A stretch of DNA of 64,000 nucleotides from Lysobacter lycopersici (GCF_007556775.1 NZ_CP041742.1:2432001-2496000); one strand, 5' to 3'. Numbered from the stretch's first letter, positions 34,904 to 44,175 are shown. The notes: generated by a model not told the origin, from the sequence alone. Program-made: numbers and translations.

Positions 34904-35449
34904 TCAGCTGCCGATTTCGATCTGGAACTTGCTGTTGGTGAGGGTGATGGACGTCTGTGGCGGAAGAGTGCAGGTGACCGACACTGCCCATCCGTCGCGA
35001 ATGGTTTCGTAGAAAGGGGTACCTTGGGTCGCGAAATCGTAGTCGGTCCAGCCCATTGCCGAGGCGTTGCCGCCGGCGGTCGAGCTTACGGTCTTGGTGG
35101 AATAAACGAGCGGGCTCAGCCCCTCCGTTCCAGTGACGGCGGTGCAACTGATGTCGCGCGACACGCCATCGATGGAATGGAAGTAAATGTATGCATTCAT
35201 CGCCGTCCCATCGTCCGTAGGCGTGCCGAAACCGCAGATCACGAATGCACCCTTGGTCAGGCTTTCATTGCGGTAGCCAGTGGCCTTGGGTCGCACCTGG
35301 GTATCGGTGGTGGGGATGCTCAACTGACAGGCGGCTGCAGGATTCAAGTTGATGTAGGTGTAGCGCAGAGCGGCTTGTGCCTCCGCGGACATGGCGAAGC
35401 CACAGGTCAGGATGGTCGACGGCAAAAGAAAGCGGGTGGCGATGGACAT
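34904..35449 (-). CDS. Four-cysteine secreted protein, array paralogue 1
   Basis: The 181-residue precursor has a signal peptide (cleavage near AEAQAAL). The mature region shares a distinctive pattern with the next three genes: ACQLSIPTT, VRPKATGYRNES, FVICGFG, a DG turn, SCTAVTG, and SVTCTLPPQTSI near the end. The four cysteines are invariant across the array and probably form two disulphides. The family is not one I recognise, so function is unknown. It is the last gene of the minus-strand array and converges on tsaB, whose stop is 6 nt away. Confidence 0.8.
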   Translation of the reverse strand: MSIATRFLLPSTILTCGFAMSAEAQAALRYTYINLNPAAACQLSIPTTDTQVRPKATGYRNESLTKGAFVICGFGTPTDDGTAMNAYIYFHSIDGVSRDISCTAVTGTEGLSPLVYSTKTVSSTAGGNASAMGWTDYDFATQGTPFYETIRDGWAVSVTCTLPPQTSITLTNSKFQIEIGS

Positions 35450-36152
35450 GGTGGGTTCCCGGGACGATTGCGAAGCAGCAACCGCCCTTGTGATGCGTAA
35501 CCGGGGGCCGGAACCGGACATGCTCGCCCTGGCCAACCACGCGGCCAGGGCGACAAGCCTCGTCACTGGTTGTAGGCGTCGATCACCTGCGTGATCGCGG
35601 TTTGCGGCGGGAGGATGCAAGTCACCGACGGCGAGGGCGTGAAGGGGATATCGCCACTCGTGGATCCGAAGTCGCCGGGGTTCCAGGTGACGGTGATGCC
35701 GTTCGTTCCGGACACGACAGCGGTCTTCGTGACATATTTCTGCGTGTTGTTCGTCCCGTTCACGGCGCTCACGGCGGTGCAATCAACGCTGTGGGATGCG
35801 CCATCCATGGAAAGCAGGGTCAGGTTGATCTGGGTGATGCTGCTGGAACTGGTCGGCTTGCCATAGCCGCAGATCACGAAGGCGCCGTTGCTGTCGCTTT
35901 CGTTGCGGTAGCCGGAGGCCTTCGGGCGCACTTTCGTATCGGTGGTAGGGATACTGAGCTGGCAGGCAACGGCCGGATTCACGTACTCATAGACCGTGGC
36001 GGCCCCGGCCGGGGCGGACAGGGCAAGGCCGCAGGCGAGGATGGCCGGCGGCAAAAGAATGCGGGTGGCGATGGACATGGCGGGTTCCCGGGGACGATTG
36101 CGGAAGTGCAACCGCCCTGCTTATGCGTAATCAGGGACCCGAACCGGACATC
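35447..36152. repeat. Duplicated upstream segments of paralogues 1 and 2
   Basis: About 75 bp upstream of paralogue 1 (35447-35525) and of paralogue 2 (36076-36152) are near copies. Both run GGACATGG(T/C)GGGTTCCCGG and then GACGATTGCG...CAACCGCCC...ATGCGTAA...CCGGAACCGGACA-like sequence. The coordinates span both copies. Shared upstream DNA implies a tandem duplication that carried the regulatory region with the gene. Confidence 0.75.
35563..36078 (-). CDS. Four-cysteine secreted protein, array paralogue 2
   Basis: The 171-residue precursor begins MSIATRILLPPAILACG, nearly the same signal peptide as paralogue 1, and ends with SVTCILPPQTAITQ. It keeps ACQLSIPTT, VRPKASGYRNES, FVICGYGKP and DCTAV. 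Similarity to paralogue 1 extends into the upstream DNA, so these two are a recent duplicate. The start at 36078 follows from the signal peptide; an in-frame ATG at 36111 adds only non-signal residues. Confidence 0.8.
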   Translation of the reverse strand: MSIATRILLPPAILACGLALSAPAGAATVYEYVNPAVACQLSIPTTDTKVRPKASGYRNESDSNGAFVICGYGKPTSSSSITQINLTLLSMDGASHSVDCTAVSAVNGTNNTQKYVTKTAVVSGTNGITVTWNPGDFGSTSGDIPFTPSPSVTCILPPQTAITQVIDAYNQ

Positions 36153-36229
36153 CAGTGGATGCCCGGCTGCCTTGTCGCGCGAAGCCGTCGCCGTGCCCAC
36201 CCAAGCCGGATGGGCAGGGCGGGTTTGCG

Positions 36230-36766
36230 TCAGGGCGTGTTGATGAAATCCACGTCCGCGTAGCTGACGGTGCTGATGATCGCGACTTGCGGCGGCAAGG
36301 TGCAGGTCACCGAGGGGAACGTCGCGCCGAAGTTGGATTCGATACCGAAGTCCGCGGGTGCCCAGCTGGTCGAGACGGCCATTCCGTCGGCGGTGGTGGT
36401 GATGGACTTGGTCGCATACGCCTGCGGCGTGCCGGTTCCCGCGTTGCCCACCACGCCGGTGCAGTTGAAGGTGTGCGCGGCGCCATCCATCGATGCGGTG
36501 CGGAGGATGAAGGTCTTGACGGCGCCCGCGGTCGGGTTGGTGTAGCCGCAGATCGCGAACGCGGAATCGGTCGCGCTTTCGTTGCGGAAACCGGTGGCCT
36601 TGGGCCGTACCTGGGTGCTGGTCGTGGGAATGCTCAATTGGCATGCGCTTGCCGCGTTCTGGCCGGTGTAGGCATTGCCCTGGAAGGCGGCGGCGGCGGG
36701 GGCGGACGCGAGCGCGCCGAATCCGAGCACGGCGAGCGCGAGCAGGAGTTGCTGGTGGCGATACAT
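36230..36766 (-). CDS. Four-cysteine secreted protein, array paralogue 3
   Basis: The 178-residue precursor has a different signal peptide (MYRHQQLLLALAVLGFG, cleavage near APAAAAF). The mature domain has the same pattern: SACQLSIPTT, VRPKATGFRNES, FAICGYTNP, NCTGV and SVTCTLPPQVAI. It is more distant from paralogues 1 and 2. All four genes are on the minus strand with gaps of 113, 151 and 218 nt. I see no terminator between them, so they could be one transcript or separate units. Confidence 0.8.
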   Translation of the reverse strand: MYRHQQLLLALAVLGFGALASAPAAAAFQGNAYTGQNAASACQLSIPTTSTQVRPKATGFRNESATDSAFAICGYTNPTAGAVKTFILRTASMDGAAHTFNCTGVVGNAGTGTPQAYATKSITTTADGMAVSTSWAPADFGIESNFGATFPSVTCTLPPQVAIISTVSYADVDFINTP

Positions 36767-36984
36767 GGCGGTACCTCGGGCGGGGGGATTCCCGGCGCGA
36801 CGATACGGCGGTTGCGCCATGTTGGAGGCCACGAAGTTGTAAACGAATGCGACCGTGGCGCGATCGTTCGTCTTCAGGAAAGCGGTAAATGCCGGCGCCA
36901 CGGGCTGCGGCCAGTGGCCGTTCGTGATGCGAACCGGCTCACCCCCGCGACATGGCGCGAGCAGGGCAGGCGCCAACCATCCGG

Positions 36985-37536
36985 TCACATGCCATAGTCG
37001 AGATCGTACATATCGGCCACATAGATGATGGCCGTTCTTGGCGGGAGCAAACACGTTACCGACGGTTCGTATCCACCCGGGATGTAAATATCAGCGCTCC
37101 CCCAATCTGCCGGGAACCAATTGAAGAATGTCAGCGGGCTATAGGAATTGGTTGTCACGGATAGAGTGGAATACATGAGTGGATGCACTGGATGTCCGGG
37201 GTACAGCCCGGTCACCCCCGTGCAATTCACAGTTGCTGGAATTCCATCAATGGATGTAACACCGAGAATCAGGTAACGGATATTCGCGTCGTTCCCATCC
37301 CTGGTCGGTTTTCCATAACCGCAGATCACGAACATGCCTTGGGTCGCGCTCTCGTTGCGGAAACCGGTGGCCCGGGGCTTTGCAGACGCACCGCCCGCTG
37401 GCTCGCTCACTTGGCAAGCCGCGGCCGGGTTCAAGTAATTGGCTTCCTGTCGAAGTTCGGCTTTGGCGTACCCGCCGAAGACCGACACACAAACCATGGT
37501 GGCCAGCAGCGACAGCACGGGGAATGCCTTTGTCAT
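36985..37536 (-). CDS. Four-cysteine secreted protein, array paralogue 4
   Basis: This 183-residue precursor is the first and most diverged gene of the array. Its signal peptide ends near GYAKAEL. The pattern is kept with changes: AACQVSEPAG, AKPRATGFRNES, FVICGYGKP, NCTGV and SVTCLLPPRTAI. GC is lower than in the other three copies, which suggests a different age or origin. The 286 bp upstream, before the next plus-strand gene, contains no gene I can support and likely holds its promoter. Confidence 0.78.
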   Translation of the reverse strand: MTKAFPVLSLLATMVCVSVFGGYAKAELRQEANYLNPAAACQVSEPAGGASAKPRATGFRNESATQGMFVICGYGKPTRDGNDANIRYLILGVTSIDGIPATVNCTGVTGLYPGHPVHPLMYSTLSVTTNSYSPLTFFNWFPADWGSADIYIPGGYEPSVTCLLPPRTAIIYVADMYDLDYGM

Positions 37537-37822
37537 GGATGCCACCTTTTGCTCGGTTTTGAAGTGCCGTTTATCTACCCAACGTCGCTGAATGCCGCCC
37601 ACGGACATGGGCGCAAGATCAGACTTTTCCTACCCCATGCTCAGGCATTGCCCGAGGGCGGATCGGCGCGGCGCCGGGCACGCTGGTTCCAGCTCCGGCG
37701 GCGCGGTTTGCACAGGCATGGATGGCTGCCCTGCAACGGATACGACCGCGACGGATTGGGCCCCGTCTTGCCGGGCCGGAGCGCTTCCTTCCCTCGCATG
37801 CGGGTGGCCCATGGAACGCAAG

Positions 37823-38020
37823 ATGTTCGAACTCATTCCCACCCGTCGTGGCTGGTGTCTCGATGGCGGCGACCGCCGCGGGCACTGGTTCGCGGACCGC
37901 GACCTCGCGATTGCGGCCGCCGAACGCAGCGCGGAAATGCGCCATCGGCTGAGCCAACGGCCAACCGGGGTGCGGGTGCAGGTCGAGGACGAATGGGTGT
38001 TGCTGGCGCGTTACGGTTGA
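37823..38020 (+). CDS. Small conserved hypothetical protein
   Basis: The 65-residue product begins MFELIPTRRGWCLDGGDRRG and ends VQVEDEWVLLARYG. The composition suggests a small beta-rich soluble protein of the DUF2188-like kind that reads a compact WxV pattern, but I am not sure of the family. An ATG at 37811 would add four residues. It converges with the membrane-protein gene that follows, 6 nt away. Function is unknown. Confidence 0.5.
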   Translation: MFELIPTRRGWCLDGGDRRGHWFADRDLAIAAAERSAEMRHRLSQRPTGVRVQVEDEWVLLARYG

Positions 38021-38026
38021 ACCGGC

Positions 38027-38590
38027 TCAGCGCAATTGCAGGAACAGCACGCCCACGTAGGCGACGAAACAGGCCAGCGCCAACAGGGCGTTCCAGAACT
38101 GGAATCGCGGGCTGCGGATGCATGCCGCGACGACGCAAAAGCCGGCGAAGAACAGGCGGAACGCCGCATCGGTGTCGTGCGGCAGGTAGCCGTCGCGGAG
38201 TCCTTCCTCAAGCAGGCTGACGACGGGCACCGAGCCCAGCAAGCCGAAGAACCACGGCCGGTTCCCGTCGAAGTTCGCGGCGAGGTCGGCCTGGTCTTCG
38301 TCGCCAAGGTCCGGAAGCACGAGGTAGCTCGCGAGGAATACGCCGATCGGCATCGCGAGATAGAGCAGGAATGCGAAGAACGAGAATGCCGCGCTGTCGC
38401 GGCGTTCGAATGCGACCCACCAGATCTGCATGTTCGCCAGGAACAGCATCGCCATCCAGCAGAAGGTCGTGGCGTGCGGGCGCACGCGGTGGCGCAACTG
38501 GATCAGCCGGGCCGCGCCGGACAGCAGGTTGGCGATGGCCAGGCCGATGATGATCGAGGTCAGGACCGAGAGGTATTCGAACTTGCTCAT
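38027..38590 (-). CDS. Hypothetical integral membrane protein
   Basis: The 187-residue protein has about five hydrophobic segments: near residues 8-27, 43-62, 68-92, 112-128, and 140-186 as two segments. No family name can be given. It starts one base after the tonB stop codon, so it is likely cotranscribed with gshB and tonB. The N-terminus MSKFEYLSVLTSIIIGLAIA is common in small membrane proteins annotated only as hypothetical. Confidence 0.7.
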   Translation of the reverse strand: MSKFEYLSVLTSIIIGLAIANLLSGAARLIQLRHRVRPHATTFCWMAMLFLANMQIWWVAFERRDSAAFSFFAFLLYLAMPIGVFLASYLVLPDLGDEDQADLAANFDGNRPWFFGLLGSVPVVSLLEEGLRDGYLPHDTDAAFRLFFAGFCVVAACIRSPRFQFWNALLALACFVAYVGVLFLQLR

Positions 38591-38591
38591 G

Positions 38592-39485
38592 TCAGCGGTC
38601 GATCAACTCGCCGCCGGGCATGAACTGCCAGGTGCGGACCACGTTGAGGATGTCGGGATCCTCCTCGGTTTTCGGCAGCGGTGGATAGGGTTCGGCGATG
38701 CGCGCGATGCGCAGCGCTGCCGCATCGAGGATCGGGATGTTGCTGGACTGGACGATGTCGGCGCGCTCGACGCTGCCGTCGCGGCGGATGCCGACGTTGA
38801 TCACGACCACGCCGCCGATGTGCCGGCGCCGCGCTTCTTCCGGGTAGTTCAGGTTGCCGACGCGTTCGACCCGGTCGACCCATTCGCGCAGGTAGGCGGC
38901 CCAGGCGTATTCGCGCGTGCTGGCGGAGACGAACTTGCGCTTCGGGCGCTTGGCGTAGCGCTGCGAACGCAGGTGGATTTCGGCCGCAAGCCGGGCCATG
39001 GCGATGTCGTGCTCGATCTTCTGCTCGCCCTGCGGCAATTGCGAAGGGTCGGATTCGGGCCTGGCCTGCGCTTGCGGCAACGGCTCTTCCGCGCGTTGGC
39101 TGGCGACGACGCGCGCTTCCGGCGGTGGTTGCGCGTCGGGCGATTGCGCGCGCAGCGGTTGCGCGGCGATGCCGGGCTCGGGTTGCGGCAACAATCCGGC
39201 CTGGGGTTCGCGCGGACGGGTGCTCCTGTCCTGGTCGCCGCCGCCCTGGTTGTTGGCCTGGGCAAGGAAATCCGCCTGCTGCGGGGTCAGCGGGGTCTGG
39301 GTCTGGGTCAGCATCACCTCCAGCGTCGGCAGCACCGGCGCGGCGTCTTCCAGCGCGAAGCCGAGGCCGAGGATCAGCATGCCGTGCACCAGCAGCGACA
39401 GCACGAAGGTCGCGCCGAGGCGTTCGCGCTCGCCGATCCGCGGCGCCGGCGGCGGCAGCCACTGTTCGGGGATGGCCGCGTTCAC
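38592..39485 (-). CDS. TonB-family energy transducer linked to gshB and pil genes
   Basis: The 297-residue protein has an N-terminal membrane helix (about residues 27-46), then a Gln/Pro-rich periplasmic spacer. A C-terminal TonB-like domain follows, with NYPEEARRRHIGGVVVINVG, RRDGSVERADIVQSS and LDAAALRIAR. The GTG start overlaps the gshB stop (GTGA). The order tonB-gshB next to pilG is the one in Pseudomonas aeruginosa, where this TonB (TonB3) is needed for twitching motility. That role is only inferred here. Confidence 0.85.
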   Translation of the reverse strand: MNAAIPEQWLPPPAPRIGERERLGATFVLSLLVHGMLILGLGFALEDAAPVLPTLEVMLTQTQTPLTPQQADFLAQANNQGGGDQDRSTRPREPQAGLLPQPEPGIAAQPLRAQSPDAQPPPEARVVASQRAEEPLPQAQARPESDPSQLPQGEQKIEHDIAMARLAAEIHLRSQRYAKRPKRKFVSASTREYAWAAYLREWVDRVERVGNLNYPEEARRRHIGGVVVINVGIRRDGSVERADIVQSSNIPILDAAALRIARIAEPYPPLPKTEEDPDILNVVRTWQFMPGGELIDR

Positions 39486-40432
39486 GTTCCGGGCGTGGCT
39501 TCGAGCGCGTCGAACAGCCGGCCTGCGATGTTGAGGCCGAATTGCGCGTCGAGTTCGCGGATGCAGGTGGGGCTGGTGACGTTCACTTCGGTCAGCCAGT
39601 CGCCGATCACGTCGAGCCCGACGAAACGCATGCCGCGGCGTTTCATCTCCGGCCCGACCTGGGCGGCGATCCAGCGATCACGTTCTGACAGCGGGCGGCC
39701 TTCGCCGCGACCGCCGGCGGCGAGGTTGCCGCGGAATTCGTCGCCCTGCGGGATGCGCGCGAGGCAGTAGTCCACCGGTTCGCCATCGACCAGCAGGATG
39801 CGCTTGTCGCCATCCCTGATCTCGGGCAGGTAGCGCTGGGCCATGGCCAGGTGCGTGCCACCGCCGGTCAGGGTCTCGAGGATCACATTCAGGTTCGGCT
39901 CGCCGGCGCTCGCGCGGAAGATCGAACGCCCGCCCATGCCATCCAGCGGCTTCAGTACGGCCTCGCCATGCGCATTCACGAAAGCCTTGAGCGCGGTCGC
40001 GTCGCGGCTGACCAGGGTCGGCGGGCAGCATTGCGGGAACAGCAGCGCCGCCAGTTTCTCGTTCAGGTCGCGCAGGCCCTGCGGCTCATTGACGATCCGG
40101 GCGCCCTGGCGCTGCGCCAGGCCGAGGATCTGGGTGTCGTGCAGGTAGTCGGCGTCGACCGGCGGATCCTTGCGCATCAGCACCAGGTCGCCGGCGGCGA
40201 ACGGCCGCACCGCGGCCGGGCCGATGCTGAACCAGTCGGTTTTCGAATCCCGCACCTCCAGCGGCGCGGTCGTGGCCCGCGCCGTGCCGTCGGCCACCGC
40301 CAGCGAGCCCGGCAGCGCGTAGTGCAGGCGATGCCCGCGTCGCTGCGCCTCCAGCAGCATGGCGAAGGTCGAATCCTTGGCCGGTTTGATGGACGCGATC
40401 GGGTCCATCACCACGACGACATCGAGCGGCAT
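39482..40432 (-). CDS. gshB: Glutathione synthetase
   Basis: GshB joins gamma-glutamylcysteine and glycine with ATP to make glutathione. The 316-residue protein has the N-terminal VVVMDPIASIKPAKDSTFAM, the ATP-grasp region AVLKPLDGMGGRSIFR, and the C-terminal FVGLDVIGDWLTEVNVTSPT. These are typical of bacterial GshB. It is the first gene of the minus-strand operon gshB-tonB-membrane protein and diverges from pilG. Confidence 0.96.
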   Translation of the reverse strand: MPLDVVVVMDPIASIKPAKDSTFAMLLEAQRRGHRLHYALPGSLAVADGTARATTAPLEVRDSKTDWFSIGPAAVRPFAAGDLVLMRKDPPVDADYLHDTQILGLAQRQGARIVNEPQGLRDLNEKLAALLFPQCCPPTLVSRDATALKAFVNAHGEAVLKPLDGMGGRSIFRASAGEPNLNVILETLTGGGTHLAMAQRYLPEIRDGDKRILLVDGEPVDYCLARIPQGDEFRGNLAAGGRGEGRPLSERDRWIAAQVGPEMKRRGMRFVGLDVIGDWLTEVNVTSPTCIRELDAQFGLNIAGRLFDALEATPGT

Positions 40433-40531
40433 GCGGGCGCTTCGCGGGGCGATGCGCCAATGGTAGCAGGCGGAAAATTGCGGCCCGGTTCGCGGTTTTC
40501 ACCGTGCGCCGGCATTCCGCGACGCGCGTGC

Positions 40532-40560
40532 TTGACACCCCGTGTCCGGCTTGGGATATA
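40532..40560 (+). promoter_or_regulatory. Sigma-70-like promoter for the Pil-Chp operon
   Basis: TTGACA (40532-40537) is a perfect -35 hexamer. Seventeen bases later GATATA (40555-40560) can serve as -10; TATAAG two bases further is an alternative. A GCAGCTGCGCAGCTGC palindrome follows just downstream and might be an operator. A GGGGAG ribosome-binding site sits about 6 nt before the pilG ATG. Confidence 0.65.
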
Positions 40561-40612
40561 AGGCAGCTGCGCAGCTGCAGAGACATGCAGCACGACGAAC
40601 AGGGGAGTTGGC

Positions 40613-41014
40613 ATGGTCCACGACGTAAACGGACCCGGTGGCCTCGAAGGCCTGCGGGTCATGGTCATCGATGATTCGAAGACCATCCGGCGCACGGCGG
40701 AAACGCTGCTCCGGCGCGAGGGCGCGGACGTCATTACCGCCACCGACGGGTTCGAGGCGCTGGCCAAGATCGCCGACCAGCGCCCGCAGATCATCTTCGT
40801 CGACATCATGATGCCGCGCCTGGACGGCTACCAGACCTGCGCGCTGATCAAGAACAACCAGCTGTTCAAGAACACGCCCGTGATCATGCTGTCGTCCAAG
40901 GACGGCCTGTTCGACAAGGCACGGGGCCGCATCGTCGGTTCCGAGCAATACGTCACCAAACCTTTCACGCGCGAGGAGCTCCTCGACGCGATCCGCACGC
41001 ACGTCCACGCCTGA
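40613..41014 (+). CDS. pilG: Twitching motility response regulator PilG
   Basis: PilG is a single-domain CheY-like regulator that acts downstream of the ChpA kinase to promote pilus extension. The 133-residue protein has the acidic pair D20-D21, the phosphoacceptor D64 in IIFVDIMMPRLDG, and the conserved lysine in YVTKPFTREEL. It has a short N-terminal extension before the receiver fold, as in other PilG proteins. It is the first gene of the operon. Confidence 0.95.
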   Translation: MVHDVNGPGGLEGLRVMVIDDSKTIRRTAETLLRREGADVITATDGFEALAKIADQRPQIIFVDIMMPRLDGYQTCALIKNNQLFKNTPVIMLSSKDGLFDKARGRIVGSEQYVTKPFTREELLDAIRTHVHA

Positions 41015-41034
41015 CCGGGGGGTAAGGCAATCCA

Positions 41035-41400
41035 ATGGCACGCATTCTCCTGATCGAGGACTCGCCGACCGACGTCGCGGTGCTCAGCCAGCTGCTGCAG
41101 CGCAACGGCCACCAGGTGCTGACTTCGGGCAGCGCCGAGGACGGCATCGAAGTCTGCAAGCGCGAGCTGCCCGACCTGGTGCTGATGGACGTGGTCCTGC
41201 CCGGCATGAACGGCTTCCAGGCCACCCGCGCGTTGTCGCGTGACAAGGTCACCAGCGCGATTCCGGTGCTGATCGTCAGCACCAAGGGGATGGAAACCGA
41301 CAAAGCCTGGGGCATGCGCCAGGGCGCGCGCGATTACATCGTCAAGCCGCCCAACGAGGACGAATTGATCGGACGCATCAACGAAGTGCTGGCGGCCTGA
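41035..41400 (+). CDS. pilH: Twitching motility response regulator PilH
   Basis: PilH is the second CheY-like regulator of the Pil-Chp system, thought to act as a phosphate sink or in pilus retraction. The 121-residue receiver has D9, the phosphoacceptor D52 in LVLMDVVLPGMNG, and the switch region DYIVKPPNEDEL. It lies 20 nt after pilG and 4 nt before pilI. Confidence 0.95.
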   Translation: MARILLIEDSPTDVAVLSQLLQRNGHQVLTSGSAEDGIEVCKRELPDLVLMDVVLPGMNGFQATRALSRDKVTSAIPVLIVSTKGMETDKAWGMRQGARDYIVKPPNEDELIGRINEVLAA

Positions 41401-41404
41401 GCCG

Positions 41405-42028
41405 ATGTCGAAGCACAGGCACGGCAAGGGCAATCGCGGACCGTTCCCGGCATCCGCGGCGGCGCAGGCGGAGCCTGTCGTCGCCGATGCGCCGCGCGCG
41501 GTCGATCCGTTCTCGATCCTGCAGGACTACGAGAGCCGCAGCCTTGCGCACGTGGTCGGCCTGCCCGAGCAGCTCGATGCGCCGGGTTTGTGGCGTGGCG
41601 TCGGTTACCGCGTCGGCCAGCGCCGGCTCGCCTCCGGCTTCGACGAGGTGGTGGAAATCCTCGGCATGCCGCCGGTGACGCCGGTCCCGGGCGCGCAGCC
41701 GTGGATGCTCGGCGTCGCCAACATCCGCGGCAACCTGCTGCCGATCGTCGACCTCAAGCAATTCCTCGAGGGCGAACGCACCGTGCTGCACGAAGGCCAG
41801 CGCGTGCTGGTCGTGCGCCAGCCCGGCGGCAACGTCGCGGTGACGATCGACGAACTGTTCGGGCAACGCAGCTTCGTCGAGGAACAGAAGATCGAGGCCG
41901 CGCCGCTCGCGGACGGCCGCTACGCGAATTTCGTCGAGCGGGCGTACCGCCTCGGCGACCACGAGTGGGGGGTGTTCAGCCTGGACCGGCTGGCGCGCAC
42001 GCCCGAGTTCAGACAGGCCGCGGCCTAG
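41405..42028 (+). CDS. pilI: CheW-like adaptor PilI
   Basis: PilI couples the receptor PilJ to the ChpA kinase. The 207-residue protein has a polar N-terminal extension and a CheW domain with [39 protein letters not shown] and a [12 protein letters not shown] segment. The spacing is 4 nt after pilH and 46 nt before pilJ. Confidence 0.93.
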   Translation: MSKHRHGKGNRGPFPASAAAQAEPVVADAPRAVDPFSILQDYESRSLAHVVGLPEQLDAPGLWRGVGYRVGQRRLASGFDEVVEILGMPPVTPVPGAQPWMLGVANIRGNLLPIVDLKQFLEGERTVLHEGQRVLVVRQPGGNVAVTIDELFGQRSFVEEQKIEAAPLADGRYANFVERAYRLGDHEWGVFSLDRLARTPEFRQAAA

Positions 42029-42074
42029 GCGCAAGCCGAACCCGCGCAACGCACAGGAAGGTCGAGGTCACACC

Positions 42075-44096
42075 ATGAGCACTCCAATGGACAACATCGC
42101 CGGCAAGGGCCGCAACCTCAGCACCAACTTCTGGTTGGGCCTGCTGGTCGCTTCGCTGGTCGTGTTCGGCGCCAACACCGGCTATTCGATCTACAAGGCT
42201 TCGCGACTCAGCGGCGCCAGCGGCGCGGCCTCGGACCTGCAGGTGAACTCGCAGCGACTCGCCAACCAGGGCCGCGAGGCGGTGGGCGGCAACGCCGATT
42301 CGTTCGCGGCGTTCCAGACGACCAAGGCCCAGATCGACAGCGACATCAAGCTGCTCAACGATCGCTTCGGCAGCGCCGCCGGCGTGTCCGGCCCGATCAA
42401 GACCGTGACCGCGACCTGGGCGCCGCTGGCGAAGAACGCCGAGCAGGTGACCGCCAGCCAGCAGGCGGTGCTGGGCCTGGCCGGCAACGCCGACCGCTTC
42501 ACCCAGCAGGTGCCGCAGTTGCAGGCGCAGATGGACGAGGTGGTGCGCGCGATGTCGGCCTCGGGTTCGCCGTCCTCGCAGATCTACATCGCCCTGCGCG
42601 AAGTGGTGCTGGCCGCGACCATGGCTCGCCGCGTCGCCGAAATCCGCGCCGGCGGCCCCGGCGCCTCGCTTGCCGGCGATGCGCTCGGACGCGACTCCGG
42701 CGTGTTCGCGCAGGTGCTGGCCGGCCTGCGCCAGGGCGACGCCACGCTCAACGTGCAGAAGCTCGGCAACGGCAGCGCGATCGCCGCGCTCAACCAGGCC
42801 ACGGCCACCTGGACCGACATGAAGAAGGACCTGGACGCGCTGCTGGGCACCTCGTCCAACCTGTTCCGCGCGCAGGCCGCGGCGGGCTCGCTCGCGACCG
42901 GCTCCGACAAGCTGTTGTCCGACAGCGAGAAGCTGTTCGCCGCGTTCACCGCGTTCGGTTCGCTCAAGGACACCAGCATCATCGGCGGCGTGTGGGTCAG
43001 CATCATTTCCGGCTTGCTGGCGCTTGCGTCGATCTTCGGTTTGGCGTTCGCCCTGAACCGCGCGCAACGAAGCCGCTACCAGACCACCCTCGAACTGAAC
43101 AACCGCAACCAGGAGGCGATCATGCGCCTGCTGGACGAAATGGGTTCGCTCGCGGAAGGCGACCTGACCGTGAAGGCGACCGTGACCGAGGACATGACCG
43201 GCGCGATCGCGGACTCGATCAACTTCGCGGTCGAACAGCTGCGTAGCCTCGTGGGCACGATCAACGACACCTCGGTGCAGGTGGCGTCGAGCGCTCAGGA
43301 AACGCAGGCCACCGCCATGCACCTGGCCGAGGCCGCGGAACACCAGGCGACCGAGATCAACTCCGCTTCGAACCGCATCAACGAAATCGCGCAAAGCATC
43401 AACCAGGTGTCGAAGAACTCCGCGGAGTCCGCGGAAGTGGCGCAGCGCTCGGTGCAGATCGCGACCAACGGCGCCGACGTGGTGCGGCAGACGATCGCCG
43501 GCATGGACTCGATCCGCGACCAGATCCAGGAAACCTCGAAGCGCATCAAGCGACTGGGCGAAAGCTCGCAGGAAATCGGCTCGATCGTGGAACTGATCAA
43601 CGACATCTCCGAGCAGACCAACATCCTCGCGCTGAACGCGGCCATCCAGGCGGCATCGGCCGGCGAGGCGGGCCGCGGGTTCGCGGTGGTGGCCGACGAA
43701 GTGCAGCGACTCGCCGAACGCGCGTCGAACGCGACCAAGCGAATCGAAACGCTGGTGCAGACGATTCAGTCCGACACCAACGAAGCAGTGTCGTCCATGG
43801 AACAAACGACTTCGGAAGTGGTCGCGGGCGCGCGCCTCGCCGAGGACGCCGGTACCGCGCTGGGCGAGATCGAAAAGGTGTCGTCGGACCTGTCCACCCT
43901 TATCCAGGGCATTTCCAGCGCGGCGCAGCAGCAGTCCGCGGCGGCGACCAACATCACCGCGACGATGAACACCATCCAGTCGATCACCGCGCAGACCTCG
44001 CAGGGCGCGAACCAGACCGCGGCGTCGATCGGAAACCTGGCGCAGCTCGCGGCCGACCTGCGTCGTTCGGTCGCCGACTTCAAGCTGCCGGCCTGA
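42075..44096 (+). CDS. pilJ: Methyl-accepting chemotaxis protein PilJ
   Basis: PilJ is the membrane receptor of the Pil-Chp system. The 673-residue protein has membrane segments near residues 15-37 and 305-330, with a helical periplasmic domain between. A HAMP-like region follows. The cytoplasmic signalling tip has [20 protein letters not shown] and [18 protein letters not shown]. The operon has no CheR-type gene and its CheB-like gene is degenerate, so adaptation by receptor methylation may be absent or may depend on enzymes elsewhere. Confidence 0.95.
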   Translation: MSTPMDNIAGKGRNLSTNFWLGLLVASLVVFGANTGYSIYKASRLSGASGAASDLQVNSQRLANQGREAVGGNADSFAAFQTTKAQIDSDIKLLNDRFGSAAGVSGPIKTVTATWAPLAKNAEQVTASQQAVLGLAGNADRFTQQVPQLQAQMDEVVRAMSASGSPSSQIYIALREVVLAATMARRVAEIRAGGPGASLAGDALGRDSGVFAQVLAGLRQGDATLNVQKLGNGSAIAALNQATATWTDMKKDLDALLGTSSNLFRAQAAAGSLATGSDKLLSDSEKLFAAFTAFGSLKDTSIIGGVWVSIISGLLALASIFGLAFALNRAQRSRYQTTLELNNRNQEAIMRLLDEMGSLAEGDLTVKATVTEDMTGAIADSINFAVEQLRSLVGTINDTSVQVASSAQETQATAMHLAEAAEHQATEINSASNRINEIAQSINQVSKNSAESAEVAQRSVQIATNGADVVRQTIAGMDSIRDQIQETSKRIKRLGESSQEIGSIVELINDISEQTNILALNAAIQAASAGEAGRGFAVVADEVQRLAERASNATKRIETLVQTIQSDTNEAVSSMEQTTSEVVAGARLAEDAGTALGEIEKVSSDLSTLIQGISSAAQQQSAAATNITATMNTIQSITAQTSQGANQTAASIGNLAQLAADLRRSVADFKLPA

Positions 44097-44175
44097 TCGC
44101 GGGAGCACGCACGGGCATGGACAAGCACGGCGCCTGCCGATCCGCCGCGGAACGTTCGCCGACCGGAGCCGGCCG

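Noticed and set aside
34904..37536. Four paralogues as a pilin or fimbrial usher system
   Set aside because: They lie near pil genes, but they have ordinary signal peptides without a prepilin cleavage motif, and no chaperone or usher gene is present.
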